Source of the DNA: an uncultured Bacteroidales bacterium
Lineage (GTDB): Bacteria > Bacteroidota > Bacteroidia > Bacteroidales > UBA932
Reading direction: 5' to 3'
Assembly (NCBI GenBank): GCA_944326355.1
Contig: CALVDO010000002.1
Location: 62,001-126,000 of the forward strand
Length of the DNA: 64,000 bases
A program made the position numbers and the translations under genes. The notes under the pieces are model-generated. The model worked only from the letters and a program-made list of their open reading frames with translations. It was not told the origin of the DNA and searched no databases. This document shows, piece after piece, positions 42,914 through 51,793 of the stretch (within the stretch, counting starts at the first letter, position 1; each line of letters opens with the position of its first letter).

Positions 42914-44227
42914 ATGAAACGAGTACTCATAATCACATACTACTGGCCGCCTTCCGGAGGATCCGGAGTGCAGAGGTGGGTGAAATTCTCCAAATACCTT
43001 CCGGAAAACGGATGGCAGCCTGTGATATACACCCCCGAAAACCCCGATCTCGGGACAAAAGACAGGACTCTTGAAGATGACGTGCCGGAATGCGCCGAAA
43101 TCATCAGACGGCCCATCATAGAGCCTTACGGCATCTGGAGAAAGATCTCGGGAGGCGGTGCGAAGGACGAGGTGAATCCGATCAACGCGCAGGAAAAGAC
43201 CCTGAAGCAGAAGATCATGATGGCCGTCAGAGGCAATCTCTTCATCCCTGACGCACGATGTCTGTGGATAAGGCCTTCAGTCAGATTTCTAAAGAAATAT
43301 CTCCGGGAGCATCCTGTGGACGTCATGGTGAGCACAGGCCCGCCTCATTCCATGCACCTTATTGCGAGAGAGGTGGCCCTCGCCACCGGCATCCCCTGGG
43401 TGGCCGACTTCAGAGACCCGTGGACAAAGATGTTCTATTTCAAGCATCTGCAGCTGAGTTCCTGGGCGTTGAAACGGCACAGGAAGCTTGAAAGGCAGGT
43501 ACTCGACGGGGCGGATCTCGTGGTGTCGGTATCTCCCCTCGTGCAGGACGAATTCAAAGAGATGACATCGACGAGAGTGGAGCTCGTGACCAACGGATAC
43601 GATGAGAGCGACTTCGATCAGGTCGTGGAGCCGGACGGCTTCTTCAATCTCGTCCACACCGGCCTCTTCGCCTCGGACGGCAATCCGGAGACGCTGTGGA
43701 ATGTGCTGGCCGAAATGTGCCATACCAATCCCGAATTCAAGAAAATGCTCAGAATCAGGATTGTGGGCAAGACAGACGCGGAGGTCATCGCCTCGATAAG
43801 GGCTGCCGGGCTTGACTCCCATCTCTTTGATCTGGGCTATCAGCCGCACCAGACGGCAGTCAGGGAGCAGAAGGGCGCGACGATTCTGATGCTTCCCCTC
43901 AGGAAGGAGCCGGAGTACAGGGCCGTCCTGCCCGGGAAGCTGTTTGAATACCTCGCTTCCGGAAGGCCGATTCTCGGCATCGGACAGAGCGACGGAGCGA
44001 TGGCGAGAATCCTCTGCCAGACAAAGACGGGGAAAACGTTTGAATGGGACGACTCCGTGGGCATCAGAGGATTTCTCGAAGACGGATGGAAGGCGTTTCT
44101 GGACGGAGGCCCGGAAAATGAGGCTGCGGACATAGAAAAATACTCCAGACGCTCGCTCGCGGCAAGGATGGCGTCCCTGCTGGAGTCAGTCATTAAAATT
44201 TCCGGCCGCAAGGACGGTCATCTATAA
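42914..44227 (+). CDS. Family GT4-like glycosyltransferase
   Basis: A 437-residue GT-B glycosyltransferase. N-terminal domain: VLIITYYWPPSGGSGVQRW (acceptor side). C-terminal domain: FNLVHTGLFASDGNPETLW, RIVGKTDAEV, and the donor motif LPGKLFEYLASGRPILGIG with Glu-x7-Glu-like spacing. Homologues with this N-terminus serve surface polysaccharide or O-glycan assembly in Bacteroidetes. It is next to the YfhO-like membrane protein. Sugar and acceptor unknown. Confidence 0.87.
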   Translation: MKRVLIITYYWPPSGGSGVQRWVKFSKYLPENGWQPVIYTPENPDLGTKDRTLEDDVPECAEIIRRPIIEPYGIWRKISGGGAKDEVNPINAQEKTLKQKIMMAVRGNLFIPDARCLWIRPSVRFLKKYLREHPVDVMVSTGPPHSMHLIAREVALATGIPWVADFRDPWTKMFYFKHLQLSSWALKRHRKLERQVLDGADLVVSVSPLVQDEFKEMTSTRVELVTNGYDESDFDQVVEPDGFFNLVHTGLFASDGNPETLWNVLAEMCHTNPEFKKMLRIRIVGKTDAEVIASIRAAGLDSHLFDLGYQPHQTAVREQKGATILMLPLRKEPEYRAVLPGKLFEYLASGRPILGIGQSDGAMARILCQTKTGKTFEWDDSVGIRGFLEDGWKAFLDGGPENEAADIEKYSRRSLAARMASLLESVIKISGRKDGHL

Positions 44228-44302
44228 TTGGACATCATTGGGTCATAAATGAATGACGGCGCCAAAACGATTACGGCTTCAAAGAAACGATAATGCGAAA
44301 AG

Positions 44303-46975
44303 ATGAAAACGGACAGAAGAAATAAGATCGTCAGAGACATTCTGACATTCGTGGGAGCGGCGGCTCTCTTTCTCGTGCTTTCCTACGCCTTCGTGCCTGA
44401 AGTGCTCGGAGGAAAGGTTGTCAACCAGTCGGACATATCCGGATGGAAGGGAATGGCTCAGGAAGCCCTCGAATACAACCACACCTATCCGGACGACAAG
44501 ACGGCGTGGACCAACTCCATGTTCGGAGGAATGCCTACCGTCACGATGTACGACGACTTTGACGGCGACTGGACCGACCCTCTATACGACCTTCTTCTGG
44601 CCGGACCGAGACCGGCTCCATACCTTTTCGTTGCCCTTCTCGGCGGATTCCTGCTGATGCTGTCATTCGGAGTGAACAGGTGGCTCGCCATAGCGGGAGC
44701 GATCGCCATAGCCTTCTGCTCCTACAATATGCAGATCATCCAGGTGGGGCACAATACCAAGATGCAGGCCATAGCCTTCATGCCGTGGGTGCTCGCCGGA
44801 ATGGTGTACACCTATCGAAACGCGATGAAGCACCTCGGGGAAGGATGGAAGAAATGGCTGCCTCAGACGGCGTTGGGGGCGACACTCTTTGCTCTGGCGC
44901 TCAGCTTCCAGATAAAGGCCAACCATCCGCAGATCACCTACTATCTGGCGATAGTCATCCTGATCTACGCAGTGACCTGCATAATAAGCCTTCTGCGCGG
45001 TAAAGACGCATTCAGAAAGACCAGGGCCGTAAGGTTCGTCACCGCTTCGGCGATGCTTCTGGTCATCGGCTGCATAGGCATAGCGACCAACCTCAACAAG
45101 CTCATCCCTACCCTGAGCTACGCCGAATACTCAATGCGCGGAGGCTCGGAGCTCTCCGCCGAAAGCGGAGGCGGAAACACCGGAGGCCTGTCCATCGACT
45201 ACGCCACACGCGGATGGTCCTACGGAATCGAAGAGACTCCGAATCTGCTGATACCCAACTTCAACGGAGGAGCCTCCGCCGGCGAGCCCAACATCAAGAG
45301 CTCCGAGACCGAGAAGCTCCTGAGGGAAGCGGGACAGCCGAATCTGAGGCAGACGATGAAAAGCCTTCCTCTCTACTGGGGACCGCAGCAGTTCACGGCA
45401 GGCCCGATGTATATGGGCGCCGTCACCATCTTCCTCTTCATCCTCGGCCTGTGCCTGTGTGACAGAAAGGAGAAATGGTGGCTGCTCACCGCCACGGTCA
45501 TCGCGGTCTTCCTGGCGTGGGGAAGTCATTTCATGTGGTTCACCAGACTGTGGTTCAACTATGTGCCTCTGTACGACAAGTTCAGGACTGTGTCAATGGC
45601 CCTGATCATCCTGCAGGTGACCCTTCCTGCCCTCGGTTTCGTAGTGCTCGACAGGCTGCTCAAAAGAAAATTCCCTGAAGAGAAGATGAAGATGGGGCTT
45701 GGAATCTCCACTGCCGTCACAGCCGGATTCTGCCTGCTCTTCGCGATATTCCCTGGCCTTGCAGGCTCATTCTCCGGCCCTGTAGACGCCCAGATGCCGG
45801 ACATTCTCACAGAAGCCCTCGCTGCCGACAGGCGGGCGATGCTCGTAAAAGACGCCTTCCGCAGCTTCATCTTCGTTGGCATAGCCGCCCTTCTCATCTG
45901 GCTCTATATGCGTAATGCGGCAAAGTCCGGAGGAAAGACTGCGGCAAAGGGAGCTCAGACGGTACAGGGGACCGGAAAATGGCTCGGCTCCGCAGCATTC
46001 GTCAGCGGCGCGATGATTCTTCTTGTCATCTTCGACCTCTTCCCGGTCGGAAAGAGATACCTCAACAAAGAACATTTCGTGACCCGCCGCGACTTCTCGG
46101 GCCAGTTCGCCCAAAGGCCTGTGGACAAGGTCATCCTGCAGGATCCTGCTCTGGACTACAGAGTGCTGGACGTCAGCGTCAACACATTCAACGACTCGCA
46201 TCCGAGCTACTGGCACAAGTCGATCGGCGGCTACAGCCCTGCCAAGATCCAGCGTTATGCCGACCTGATCTCATGGTACCTCAACGACGAGATCTCCGAC
46301 ATCATAAGGACGGTCAATTCCTCAGCCACGGTGCAGGAAGTCGAAGAGTCTCTGCCGTCTCTGCCGATAACCTCCATGCTGAACGGCAAATATGTCATCA
46401 TCGGAGGCGAATATCCGCCGATTGTCAACGGCAACGCCATGGGCAACTGCTGGTTTGTGGACTCGGCCACAGCTGCCTCCTCCCCTGACGAGGAGATAGC
46501 CCTGCTCGCCTCGACCGATCTGCGTCATGCCGCCGTCATCGGCGACGACTTCTCATGGGCCAGAGAGAAGATAGACTCCCTCAGCACCCTTGTCCGCCCG
46601 GACGTCGCTCCTGCGGACACCATGTTCATGACTTCATACTCCCCGAAAGAGCTCAGATACTCAAGCCGCACCCGTGGGGAACGAGCCGTCGTCTTCAGCG
46701 AGATCTACTATCCGAAAGGCTGGAAGCTCACCATCGACGGCAAGCCGGCAGACCTGTTCCGTGCCGACTGGATTCTGCGTGGCGCATTCATCCCTGCCGG
46801 TGAGCACGAGATCGTGATGCGCTTTGAGCCTGAGTCATACGTCATCGGCGAACGGCTCTCCCGCGCCTCCTCCATCGTCCTGCTTCTCCTGCTCCTCCTC
46901 TCCGGCGCAGGAGCGGCAGCCGGCGCCGCCTCATCTTCAGCTCCTGCCACTTCAGAAAATCACAATAAACAGTGA
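44303..46975 (+). CDS. YfhO-family polytopic membrane protein
   Basis: The 890-residue protein has about 12 membrane helices and extracytoplasmic loops. The first loop carries GKVVNQSDISGWKGMAQEAL and TAWTNSMFGGMPTVTM; the membrane part has IAIAFCSYNMQIIQVGHNTKMQA. This is the YfhO-like family (GT-C-fold related; YfhO of Bacillus glycosylates lipoteichoic acid). The C-terminal periplasmic part has VVFSEIYYPKGWKLTIDGKP. It could attach sugars carried by a lipid donor to a surface target. It follows the GT4 gene by 75 bases. Its stop codon lies inside the first HipB-type operator. Confidence 0.85.
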   Translation: MKTDRRNKIVRDILTFVGAAALFLVLSYAFVPEVLGGKVVNQSDISGWKGMAQEALEYNHTYPDDKTAWTNSMFGGMPTVTMYDDFDGDWTDPLYDLLLAGPRPAPYLFVALLGGFLLMLSFGVNRWLAIAGAIAIAFCSYNMQIIQVGHNTKMQAIAFMPWVLAGMVYTYRNAMKHLGEGWKKWLPQTALGATLFALALSFQIKANHPQITYYLAIVILIYAVTCIISLLRGKDAFRKTRAVRFVTASAMLLVIGCIGIATNLNKLIPTLSYAEYSMRGGSELSAESGGGNTGGLSIDYATRGWSYGIEETPNLLIPNFNGGASAGEPNIKSSETEKLLREAGQPNLRQTMKSLPLYWGPQQFTAGPMYMGAVTIFLFILGLCLCDRKEKWWLLTATVIAVFLAWGSHFMWFTRLWFNYVPLYDKFRTVSMALIILQVTLPALGFVVLDRLLKRKFPEEKMKMGLGISTAVTAGFCLLFAIFPGLAGSFSGPVDAQMPDILTEALAADRRAMLVKDAFRSFIFVGIAALLIWLYMRNAAKSGGKTAAKGAQTVQGTGKWLGSAAFVSGAMILLVIFDLFPVGKRYLNKEHFVTRRDFSGQFAQRPVDKVILQDPALDYRVLDVSVNTFNDSHPSYWHKSIGGYSPAKIQRYADLISWYLNDEISDIIRTVNSSATVQEVEESLPSLPITSMLNGKYVIIGGEYPPIVNGNAMGNCWFVDSATAASSPDEEIALLASTDLRHAAVIGDDFSWAREKIDSLSTLVRPDVAPADTMFMTSYSPKELRYSSRTRGERAVVFSEIYYPKGWKLTIDGKPADLFRADWILRGAFIPAGEHEIVMRFEPESYVIGERLSRASSIVLLLLLLLSGAGAAAGAASSSAPATSENHNKQ
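46960..46975. promoter_or_regulatory. Putative HipB operator O1
   Basis: TCACAATAAACAGTGA: TCAC and GTGA half-sites 8 bases apart, preceded by AAAA. It overlaps the YfhO stop codon and lies just upstream of the hip promoter. Confidence 0.6.
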
Positions 46976-46981
46976 ATTCTG

Positions 46982-47012
46982 TTGTTTTTCCGGGTTTGAA
47001 TCCTTATTTTTG
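46982..47012 (+). promoter_or_regulatory. hip operon promoter (-33/-7)
   Basis: TTG (46982-46984), 20 bases, TATTTTTG (47005-47012), between the two operator palindromes. Confidence 0.65.
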
Positions 47013-47020
47013 GAAGAAAA

Positions 47021-47036
47021 TCACACTGCATCGTGA
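47021..47036. promoter_or_regulatory. Putative HipB operator O2
   Basis: TCACACTGCATCGTGA, the same TCAC-N8-GTGA form as O1, 61 bases away centre to centre. It covers the GTG start of hipB, as expected for autorepression. Confidence 0.6.
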
Positions 47037-47236
47037 ATCTTCAAGAAATAGGAACAGCTATCAAAGAGCGCAGACGAAGCCTGAAGATAAGCCAACTGGA
47101 ACTATCCGAACTGGCTGGCATAGGCATCAACACGCTCGTGGCCATAGAGCGCGGACAAGGAAATCCGAAGCTCTCGACACTGCTCTCTGTCGCAGACACA
47201 TTGGGACTGAAGGTAGAAATCAGACTGAAGGACTGA
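47033..47236 (+). CDS. hipB: HipB-like antitoxin/repressor
   Basis: A 67-residue HTH_3 protein: IGTAIKERRRSLKISQLELS, AGIGINTLVAIERGQGNPKL, ADTLGLKVEIRLKD. The start is GTG at 47033, inside operator O2. HipB dimers bind palindromes with an 8-base gap and repress the hip operon. The gap here matches that of E. coli HipB sites (TATCC-N8-GGATA), although the half-sites differ. The HipS-like gene follows after 3 bases. Confidence 0.88.
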   Translation: MNLQEIGTAIKERRRSLKISQLELSELAGIGINTLVAIERGQGNPKLSTLLSVADTLGLKVEIRLKD

Positions 47237-47239
47237 TAC

Positions 47240-47566
47240 ATGAGGAATTGCGAAGTATATATACACGGAATCAAGGCCGGGGAACTGACTGAGCTTGACA
47301 GCGGCGGATATGTCTTTTCATACGACAAGACATACCTTATGGATGGAACACGCCCACCAGTCAGTCTTACCATGCCTTTGAGAGACGAGCCTTATCGCTC
47401 TGACCATCTTTTCCCGTTTTTCTTCAATATGCTTTCTGAGGGTGAAAACCGCAAGATACAGGCTCAGTATCTTCATATTGCCCCCGAAGACGATTTCGGC
47501 ATCCTGCTTGCCACCGCCGGAACAGATACTATCGGCGCCGTAACCGTCAAACCGATAAAGTCATGA
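47240..47566 (+). CDS. HipS-like protein (HipA N-subdomain 1)
   Basis: This 108-residue protein equals the N-terminal subdomain of HipA: VYIHGIKAGELTELDSGGYV, PPVSLTMPLRDEPYRS, FFFNMLSEGENRKIQ and EDDFGILLATAGTDTIGAVT. In the E. coli HipBST system this piece is a separate protein, HipS, that acts as the antitoxin of the kinase HipT. The same split seems common in Bacteroidales. It overlaps the remains of the kinase gene by 3 bases. It has no catalytic residues. Confidence 0.8.
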   Translation: MRNCEVYIHGIKAGELTELDSGGYVFSYDKTYLMDGTRPPVSLTMPLRDEPYRSDHLFPFFFNMLSEGENRKIQAQYLHIAPEDDFGILLATAGTDTIGAVTVKPIKS

Positions 47567-48161
47567 TACGCCTGCATATATTACGCGGCGCTTCGATGTT
47601 CATGCAGGCGGGAAATGTCAACAGGAAGATTTTGCATCCCTGATGGGCTACACCAAAGCTAATGGTGGAAACGATTATAAATATTGTAATGGGAGTTACG
47701 AAGAGTGCGCAGAAATAATAACACGATATGTCAATGCAAGCCGTATAGACATTCTTCGCTTTTTCCGTGTTGTATTGTTCAACTTCATTTCGCTGAATGA
47801 CGACGCACATCTGAAGAATTTTTCACTGATTGACACCGGCAACGAATATCGTCTTTCTCCGGCCTACGACCTGATAAACACCTCTCTGCATCTGTTTGAA
47901 CCGAGAATTTTCGCACTTGACAAAGGATTGTTCCGTGAAGGAATGGATCTTAACGACACCCATACTGCCGGTCGAAAGGAATTTATGGAATTTGGGAAAC
48001 GCATTGGGATTCCAGAAAATCTTGTGAAAAAGGAAATAGACAGATTTGCACAAGACAATACTTTGACAGACAGTTTAATAAACCGTTCATTCCTTTCCGA
48101 TGCCCTGAAAACTCAATACAGACTGTCAATGAAATACCGTCAGAAGATGCTGCAGTTCTGA
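47564..48161 (+). pseudogene. HipT-like kinase gene, N-lobe deleted
   Basis: The start ATG ATA CGC (MIR) at 47564 overlaps the hipS stop, as an intact hipT would, but its frame soon closes. The frame beginning near 47571 reads AYITRRFDVHAGGKCQQEDF and runs open to 48161. It holds the kinase C-lobe: NDDAHLKNFSL (catalytic loop), YRLSPAYDLINTSLHL (metal-binding Asp) and the helical end. The Gly-rich loop, the ATP-binding Lys and about 130-150 residues that should lie between MIR and AYITRR are missing, and the joint shifts frame. The ORF from ATG 47643 could still make a 172-residue C-lobe fragment without ATP-binding parts. Kinase toxin activity is therefore lost. Confidence 0.82.
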
Positions 48162-48260
48162 TCCGCACCATTTCCGCCAACTGCCACATCAAAGATCGGC
48201 TGTCTGAAGGACTGAAGAATGTCATTCTTTGGCCGATTATTGGTTCAGCCCGGTTCGTCT

Positions 48261-48318
48261 ATTCAACCAGATGGTATAATACCATTTGGTTGAATATTTT
48301 TTCAACCTGATGGTTGAA
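48261..48318. repeat. Nested TTCAACC palindromes
   Basis: 48261-48293 is a near-perfect 33-base palindrome (arms TTCAACCAGATGGTAT / ATACCATTTGGTTGAA, one G-T pair). After 7 bases, 48301-48318 forms a second one (TTCAACC-TGAT-GGTTGAA). Four related half-sites in 58 bases look like an operator array or the ends of a lost element. The stretch 48162-48329 has no gene. Confidence 0.75.
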
Positions 48319-48329
48319 TGTAAACTGAA

Positions 48330-48597
48330 GAATACCGCGAAAAGGTGCCTGCTCCTGAGGGAACAAGCGACTGGTATGTGGCATCCCCTAAATCTGATGA
48401 ACGAAAAGATGCAGGCCATCGACTGGGCTCTGCCTTTAGGAGGGGCGGATGCGCCTGTCACCTACTGGGGCAGCGCGGAGATCACGGCAGAGCGTGCGAT
48501 CACATGCTTCTTCAGCTTTGCATCGACAGCCGGCAACAATACGAAAGATCAGCAGTACGAGACCAACTTCAGGGTGCGCTACATCCTGGCGTTCTGA
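48330..48597 (+). pseudogene. C-terminal remnant of a secreted FISUMP/DUF1566-like protein
   Basis: One frame reads EYREKVPAPEGTSDWYVASP; after a shift near 48400 the next frame gives MQAIDWALPLGGADAPVTYW, then GSAEITAERAITCFFSFAS and NFRVRYILAF with stop at 48597. The pattern 'W..P...E....YW.S.E......F.F......VR.i..F' is that of DUF1566/FISUMP domains at the ends of Bacteroidales secreted proteins. The upstream part of the gene is absent, cut near the palindromes. Confidence 0.55.
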
Positions 48598-48670
48598 TCT
48601 GAGATTCAGATTAACCGGATAGTCCTTAACAGAGACATTTTTCTCAGCAGATTGAATAAATATTAAGGAG

Positions 48671-48706
48671 CAGAGGGCGGGCCGCTTAAGTCGGACTCGC
48701 CCTCTG
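48671..48706. terminator. Terminator after trmB and the gene remnant
   Basis: 9-bp stem CAGAGGGCG / CGCCCTCTG, followed by T-rich sequence on the plus strand, 54 bases past the trmB stop. Confidence 0.65.
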
Positions 48707-48759
48707 TATTTCTGTACTTTTTCGTCTGATTTTCTGTTAGTCTGCGGACAGACGTCCTG

Positions 48760-49623
48760 TCATCTCTCCCACCGGTCCGGATCCCACTCGGGGCTGACGT
48801 ATGGGCCTTCATGGTCGATGCGGAATGCCATATAGGTGATAGGAATGCCCTGGTCGAGATACTGCGTCTCATAGAACGTCTGCACCTGAAATAGGGCGTC
48901 TATGGCATCCCTGCCGCATACCGACGCCAGCGGAGAGGCCAGCAGCTGCCGGTACGACTCTGAAGACGCCTCGCCCGAAGCGGAGCCTCCGTCCTCTCCG
49001 GGACGGAAGTCCCTGTCCTTCTTCTCGAAGAAGCTTTCTGTGACGGTGCCCTTTGAATCTCTGCGGTAGAGGTCGGAAGTGCAGGCGAGGATTTCAAGCC
49101 CGTTCTGCTCAGCGATGGCGCGGGTGTACTCGTGCAGATAGCGGCTGTCGGTCTTGAGATGGACGATGCCGCCTCTCTTAAGGAAATTCCTGTAGCGGGA
49201 AAGGAACAGAGGTGAGGTGAGGCGCTTCTTCTCCCTGCCGATCTGCGGGTCGGCAAAGGTTATCCATATCTCGGATATTTCCTCAGGCGCGAAGAGTGAC
49301 TCTATGAACTCTATCCTCGTGCGCAGGAAAGCCACGTTGGGGAGACTGTTCTCAGTGGCGTATTTCGCTCCTTTCCAGAGCCTCGCGCCCTTGATGTCGA
49401 CGCCGATATAATTGCAGCCGGGATTGCGCAGGGCAAGGTCAACGGTGTACTCCCCCTTGCCGCAGCCGAGCTCGACCACTATCGGACGGTCATTCCCGAA
49501 CATCTTTTCTCCCCAATGCCCCTTAAGCGGGTGATCCTTTCCGAACACCTCTTCGGTACGGGGCTGTATGAGACAGCTGAATGTCTCGTTTTCCCTGAAT
49601 TTTCTGAGTTTGTCCTTTCCCAT
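48760..49623 (-). CDS. trmB: tRNA (guanine46-N7)-methyltransferase
   Basis: TrmB makes m7G46 in tRNA variable loops. With ATG 49623 (MGKDKLRKF) the protein has 287 residues. Motifs: IVVELGCGKGEYTVDLAL, YIGVDIKGARLWKGAKYA, IWITFADPQIGREKKRLTSP and LKTDSRYLHEYT. TrmB usually has PDPWPKKRH where this protein has ADPQIGREKKRL, a Bacteroidetes variant I have seen. The Ser/Gly/Glu-rich insertion RPGEDGGSASGEASSES (~218-234) and the C-terminal ITYMAFRIDHEGPYVSPEWD extend it. Confidence 0.93.
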   Translation of the reverse strand: MGKDKLRKFRENETFSCLIQPRTEEVFGKDHPLKGHWGEKMFGNDRPIVVELGCGKGEYTVDLALRNPGCNYIGVDIKGARLWKGAKYATENSLPNVAFLRTRIEFIESLFAPEEISEIWITFADPQIGREKKRLTSPLFLSRYRNFLKRGGIVHLKTDSRYLHEYTRAIAEQNGLEILACTSDLYRRDSKGTVTESFFEKKDRDFRPGEDGGSASGEASSESYRQLLASPLASVCGRDAIDALFQVQTFYETQYLDQGIPITYMAFRIDHEGPYVSPEWDPDRWER

Positions 49624-49713
49624 TATGCTCAAAATAATGTCTGTCAAGCAGATTCCTCGACTGCGCCCGGGATGGCCCGCATGGAGTACTTATGCGGACA
49701 GACTTGTAAAATC

Positions 49714-50508
49714 TTACACCGCCACCGGAGCCTTTATCGCCGGCCACGGGTCATATCCCTCTAAAGTGAAGTCCTCATATCTGAAGTCGAAGATGCTCCC
49801 GACTTCTGGATTCAGCCTCATCACGGGCAGAGGACGGGGCTCCCGTGAAAGCTGGAGAGCCACCTGCTCGAAATGGTTTCTGTAGATATGGGTGTCGCCC
49901 GTAGTGTGGATGAACTCGCCAGGACGCAGCCCGCACACCTGCGCCACCATCATCGTCAGCAGGGCGTATGAGGCGATGTTGAACGGCACTCCGAGAAAGA
50001 CGTCGGCACTGCGCTGATACAGCTGGCATGAAAGCCGTCCTTCAGCCACATAGAACTGGAACAGGGTGTGACAAGGCGGAAGCGCCATCTTGTCCACCTC
50101 CGCCGGATTCCATGCAGACACTATCATCCTGCGGGAGTCCGGACTGCGCCTTATCATCTCAATCACCTGCGAGAGCTGGTCGATTGAGCTCCCGTCAGGC
50201 GCAGGCCAGCTGCGCCACTGATGCCCGTACACCGGCCCGAGATCACCGTTTTCATCTGCCCACTCGTCCCAGATGCTCACTCCGTGGTCTTTCAGATACT
50301 TTATGTTGGTGTCGCCCGATATGAACCACAGGAGCTCATATATAATGGACTTGAGATGCACTTTCTTCGTGGTGAGAAGGGGGAATCCGTCAGCGAGGTC
50401 AAATCTCATCTGATGGCCGAAAATGCTCTGCGTACCGACCCCGGTCCTGTCCTCCTTCATAACTCCGTGCTCACGGATAAGCCTCAGAAGATCAAGATAC
50501 TGCCTCAT
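49714..50508 (-). CDS. thyA: Thymidylate synthase
   Basis: Makes dTMP from dUMP with methylene-tetrahydrofolate. 264 residues, the E. coli length. Visible: [30 protein letters not shown], nucleophile Cys146 in [32 protein letters not shown] and GDTHIYRNH. The ATG at 50508 overlaps the galM stop by 4 bases (ATGA), so a nucleotide gene is translationally coupled to a sugar epimerase gene. The earlier in-frame Met at 50550 would overlap galM further and is not supported. Confidence 0.96.
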   Translation of the reverse strand: MRQYLDLLRLIREHGVMKEDRTGVGTQSIFGHQMRFDLADGFPLLTTKKVHLKSIIYELLWFISGDTNIKYLKDHGVSIWDEWADENGDLGPVYGHQWRSWPAPDGSSIDQLSQVIEMIRRSPDSRRMIVSAWNPAEVDKMALPPCHTLFQFYVAEGRLSCQLYQRSADVFLGVPFNIASYALLTMMVAQVCGLRPGEFIHTTGDTHIYRNHFEQVALQLSREPRPLPVMRLNPEVGSIFDFRYEDFTLEGYDPWPAIKAPVAV

Positions 50509-51599
50509 TCCGTCATCCTCCCCTCCCCTGTTTCCGCAGAAGACTCGCAAGTCCTTACTCCGAAGGCGAAGATTATCGCCTCCTCAAACACTTCGCCCGG
50601 ACGAAGCACCGTGGACGGATAGTCCGGCTCATTCGGCGAATCAGGGAAATGCTGACACTCGAGAGCGACTCCCCCGTAATCATTGTAGCTTCTGCCGGAC
50701 TTGCCTTCAGGACAGCCTGACAGCCAGTTTCCGGTATAGACCTGCACACCCGGCTGAGTGGTGAACACTTCAAGGACACGGCCGCTTTCAGGAGCATAAA
50801 GTTCGGCCGCAGCCTGAATCTGTCCGGGTTCATATCCGTCTATCACCCAGCATGAATCATAGCCTTTGCCATACTTAATGGCCGGAAAATCCGCCCCGAT
50901 GTCACGGCCGAGAGGCTTCGCTGTCACGAAATCCATCGGAGTACCCGCCACCGGCTCGCTTTCGCCGAGAGGTATGAGGGTTTCGTCAGTGGGCAGATAT
51001 TCAGAGGCATTGAGCCTGAGCTCATGGCCGAGAACACTGCCGCTCCCCTCCCCGTTCAGATTGAAATACGCATGATTTGTGAGATTGACGACAGTAGGAG
51101 CGTCACATTCAGCCGTCAGGGTCATCCTCAGCTCGTTCTCCTCGCTCCAGTCATATCGTACTACCGCCTTCAGTGCACCGGGATAGCCCATCTCCCCGTC
51201 TTCCGAATAATACAGGAACTCTACCCCGCCATTTTCGATACGGCTCTCCCACACCTTGTTCTGGAACCCGTCCGGACCGCCGTGAAGATGGTTCGGACCG
51301 TTGTTCACAGGCAGCACATATTCCTTGCCGTCAAGGGAAAAACGCCCCAGAGCGATTCTGTTGGCATATCTTCCCGGCACTTTTCCCGCACACGGCCCGT
51401 CCCCGAAATAATCGAGAGGGTTCTTATACCCGAGCACCACGTCCGCGAGCTTTCCGTCCCTGTCGGGAACAGCCGCAGCCACCAGCCCGGCTCCTATGCT
51501 CGACACCTGCACATACGCTCCGCTTTCATTTTTCAGAGTATAGCGAAAAATCTCCTTTCCGTCAGGGGTTCTGCCCCAGAGTTCCCTTTCTATGTTCAT
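50505..51599 (-). CDS. galM: Aldose 1-epimerase (galactose mutarotase)
   Basis: The 364-residue protein contains [38 protein letters not shown] (active-site His), [14 protein letters not shown] (second His) and a C-terminal [20 protein letters not shown] with the catalytic-type Glu. It converts alpha and beta anomers of aldoses, supporting galactose use along with galK at 58789, although the genes are not clustered. No signal peptide. thyA follows with a 4-base overlap. A -7 element lies at 51632. Confidence 0.94.
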   Translation of the reverse strand: MNIERELWGRTPDGKEIFRYTLKNESGAYVQVSSIGAGLVAAAVPDRDGKLADVVLGYKNPLDYFGDGPCAGKVPGRYANRIALGRFSLDGKEYVLPVNNGPNHLHGGPDGFQNKVWESRIENGGVEFLYYSEDGEMGYPGALKAVVRYDWSEENELRMTLTAECDAPTVVNLTNHAYFNLNGEGSGSVLGHELRLNASEYLPTDETLIPLGESEPVAGTPMDFVTAKPLGRDIGADFPAIKYGKGYDSCWVIDGYEPGQIQAAAELYAPESGRVLEVFTTQPGVQVYTGNWLSGCPEGKSGRSYNDYGGVALECQHFPDSPNEPDYPSTVLRPGEVFEEAIIFAFGVRTCESSAETGEGRMTE

Positions 51600-51631
51600 G
51601 CGCTGATATTTTACATTACCTGACTCGTCCG

Positions 51632-51639
51632 CAAAGATA
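51632..51639 (-). promoter_or_regulatory. galM-thyA -7 element
   Basis: TATCTTTG on the minus strand, 33 bases upstream of the galM start. Confidence 0.55.
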
Positions 51640-51671
51640 GGAATTAAAGCCTGTTTACTGAATAAAATTCC

Positions 51672-51679
51672 TATTTTTG
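51672..51679 (+). promoter_or_regulatory. -7 element for the barrel gene at 51794
   Basis: TATTTTTG on the plus strand, 115 bases before the start codon; the leader contains a 16-base direct repeat. Confidence 0.45.
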
Positions 51680-51680
51680 T

Positions 51681-51749
51681 CCGCCGGGACTGAAAATGCC
51701 TGCCGATACCGTTTTAGCCCCGGATCCGTTTAACCGCCGGGACTGAAAA
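51681..51749 (+). repeat. 16-bp direct repeat in the leader
   Basis: CCGCCGGGACTGAAAA occurs at 51681-51696 and 51734-51749, 53 bases apart, between the -7 element and the start of the barrel gene. Confidence 0.8.
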
Positions 51750-51793
51750 ATCCACCGGATGTGAACTGACTGAAGAACAAGCCACAGGAAAAT

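Noticed and set aside
46960..48600. Possible transposon or insertion sequence around the hip locus
   Set aside because: No transposase, no matching target duplications and no terminal repeats that enclose the region were found; the palindromes are internal.
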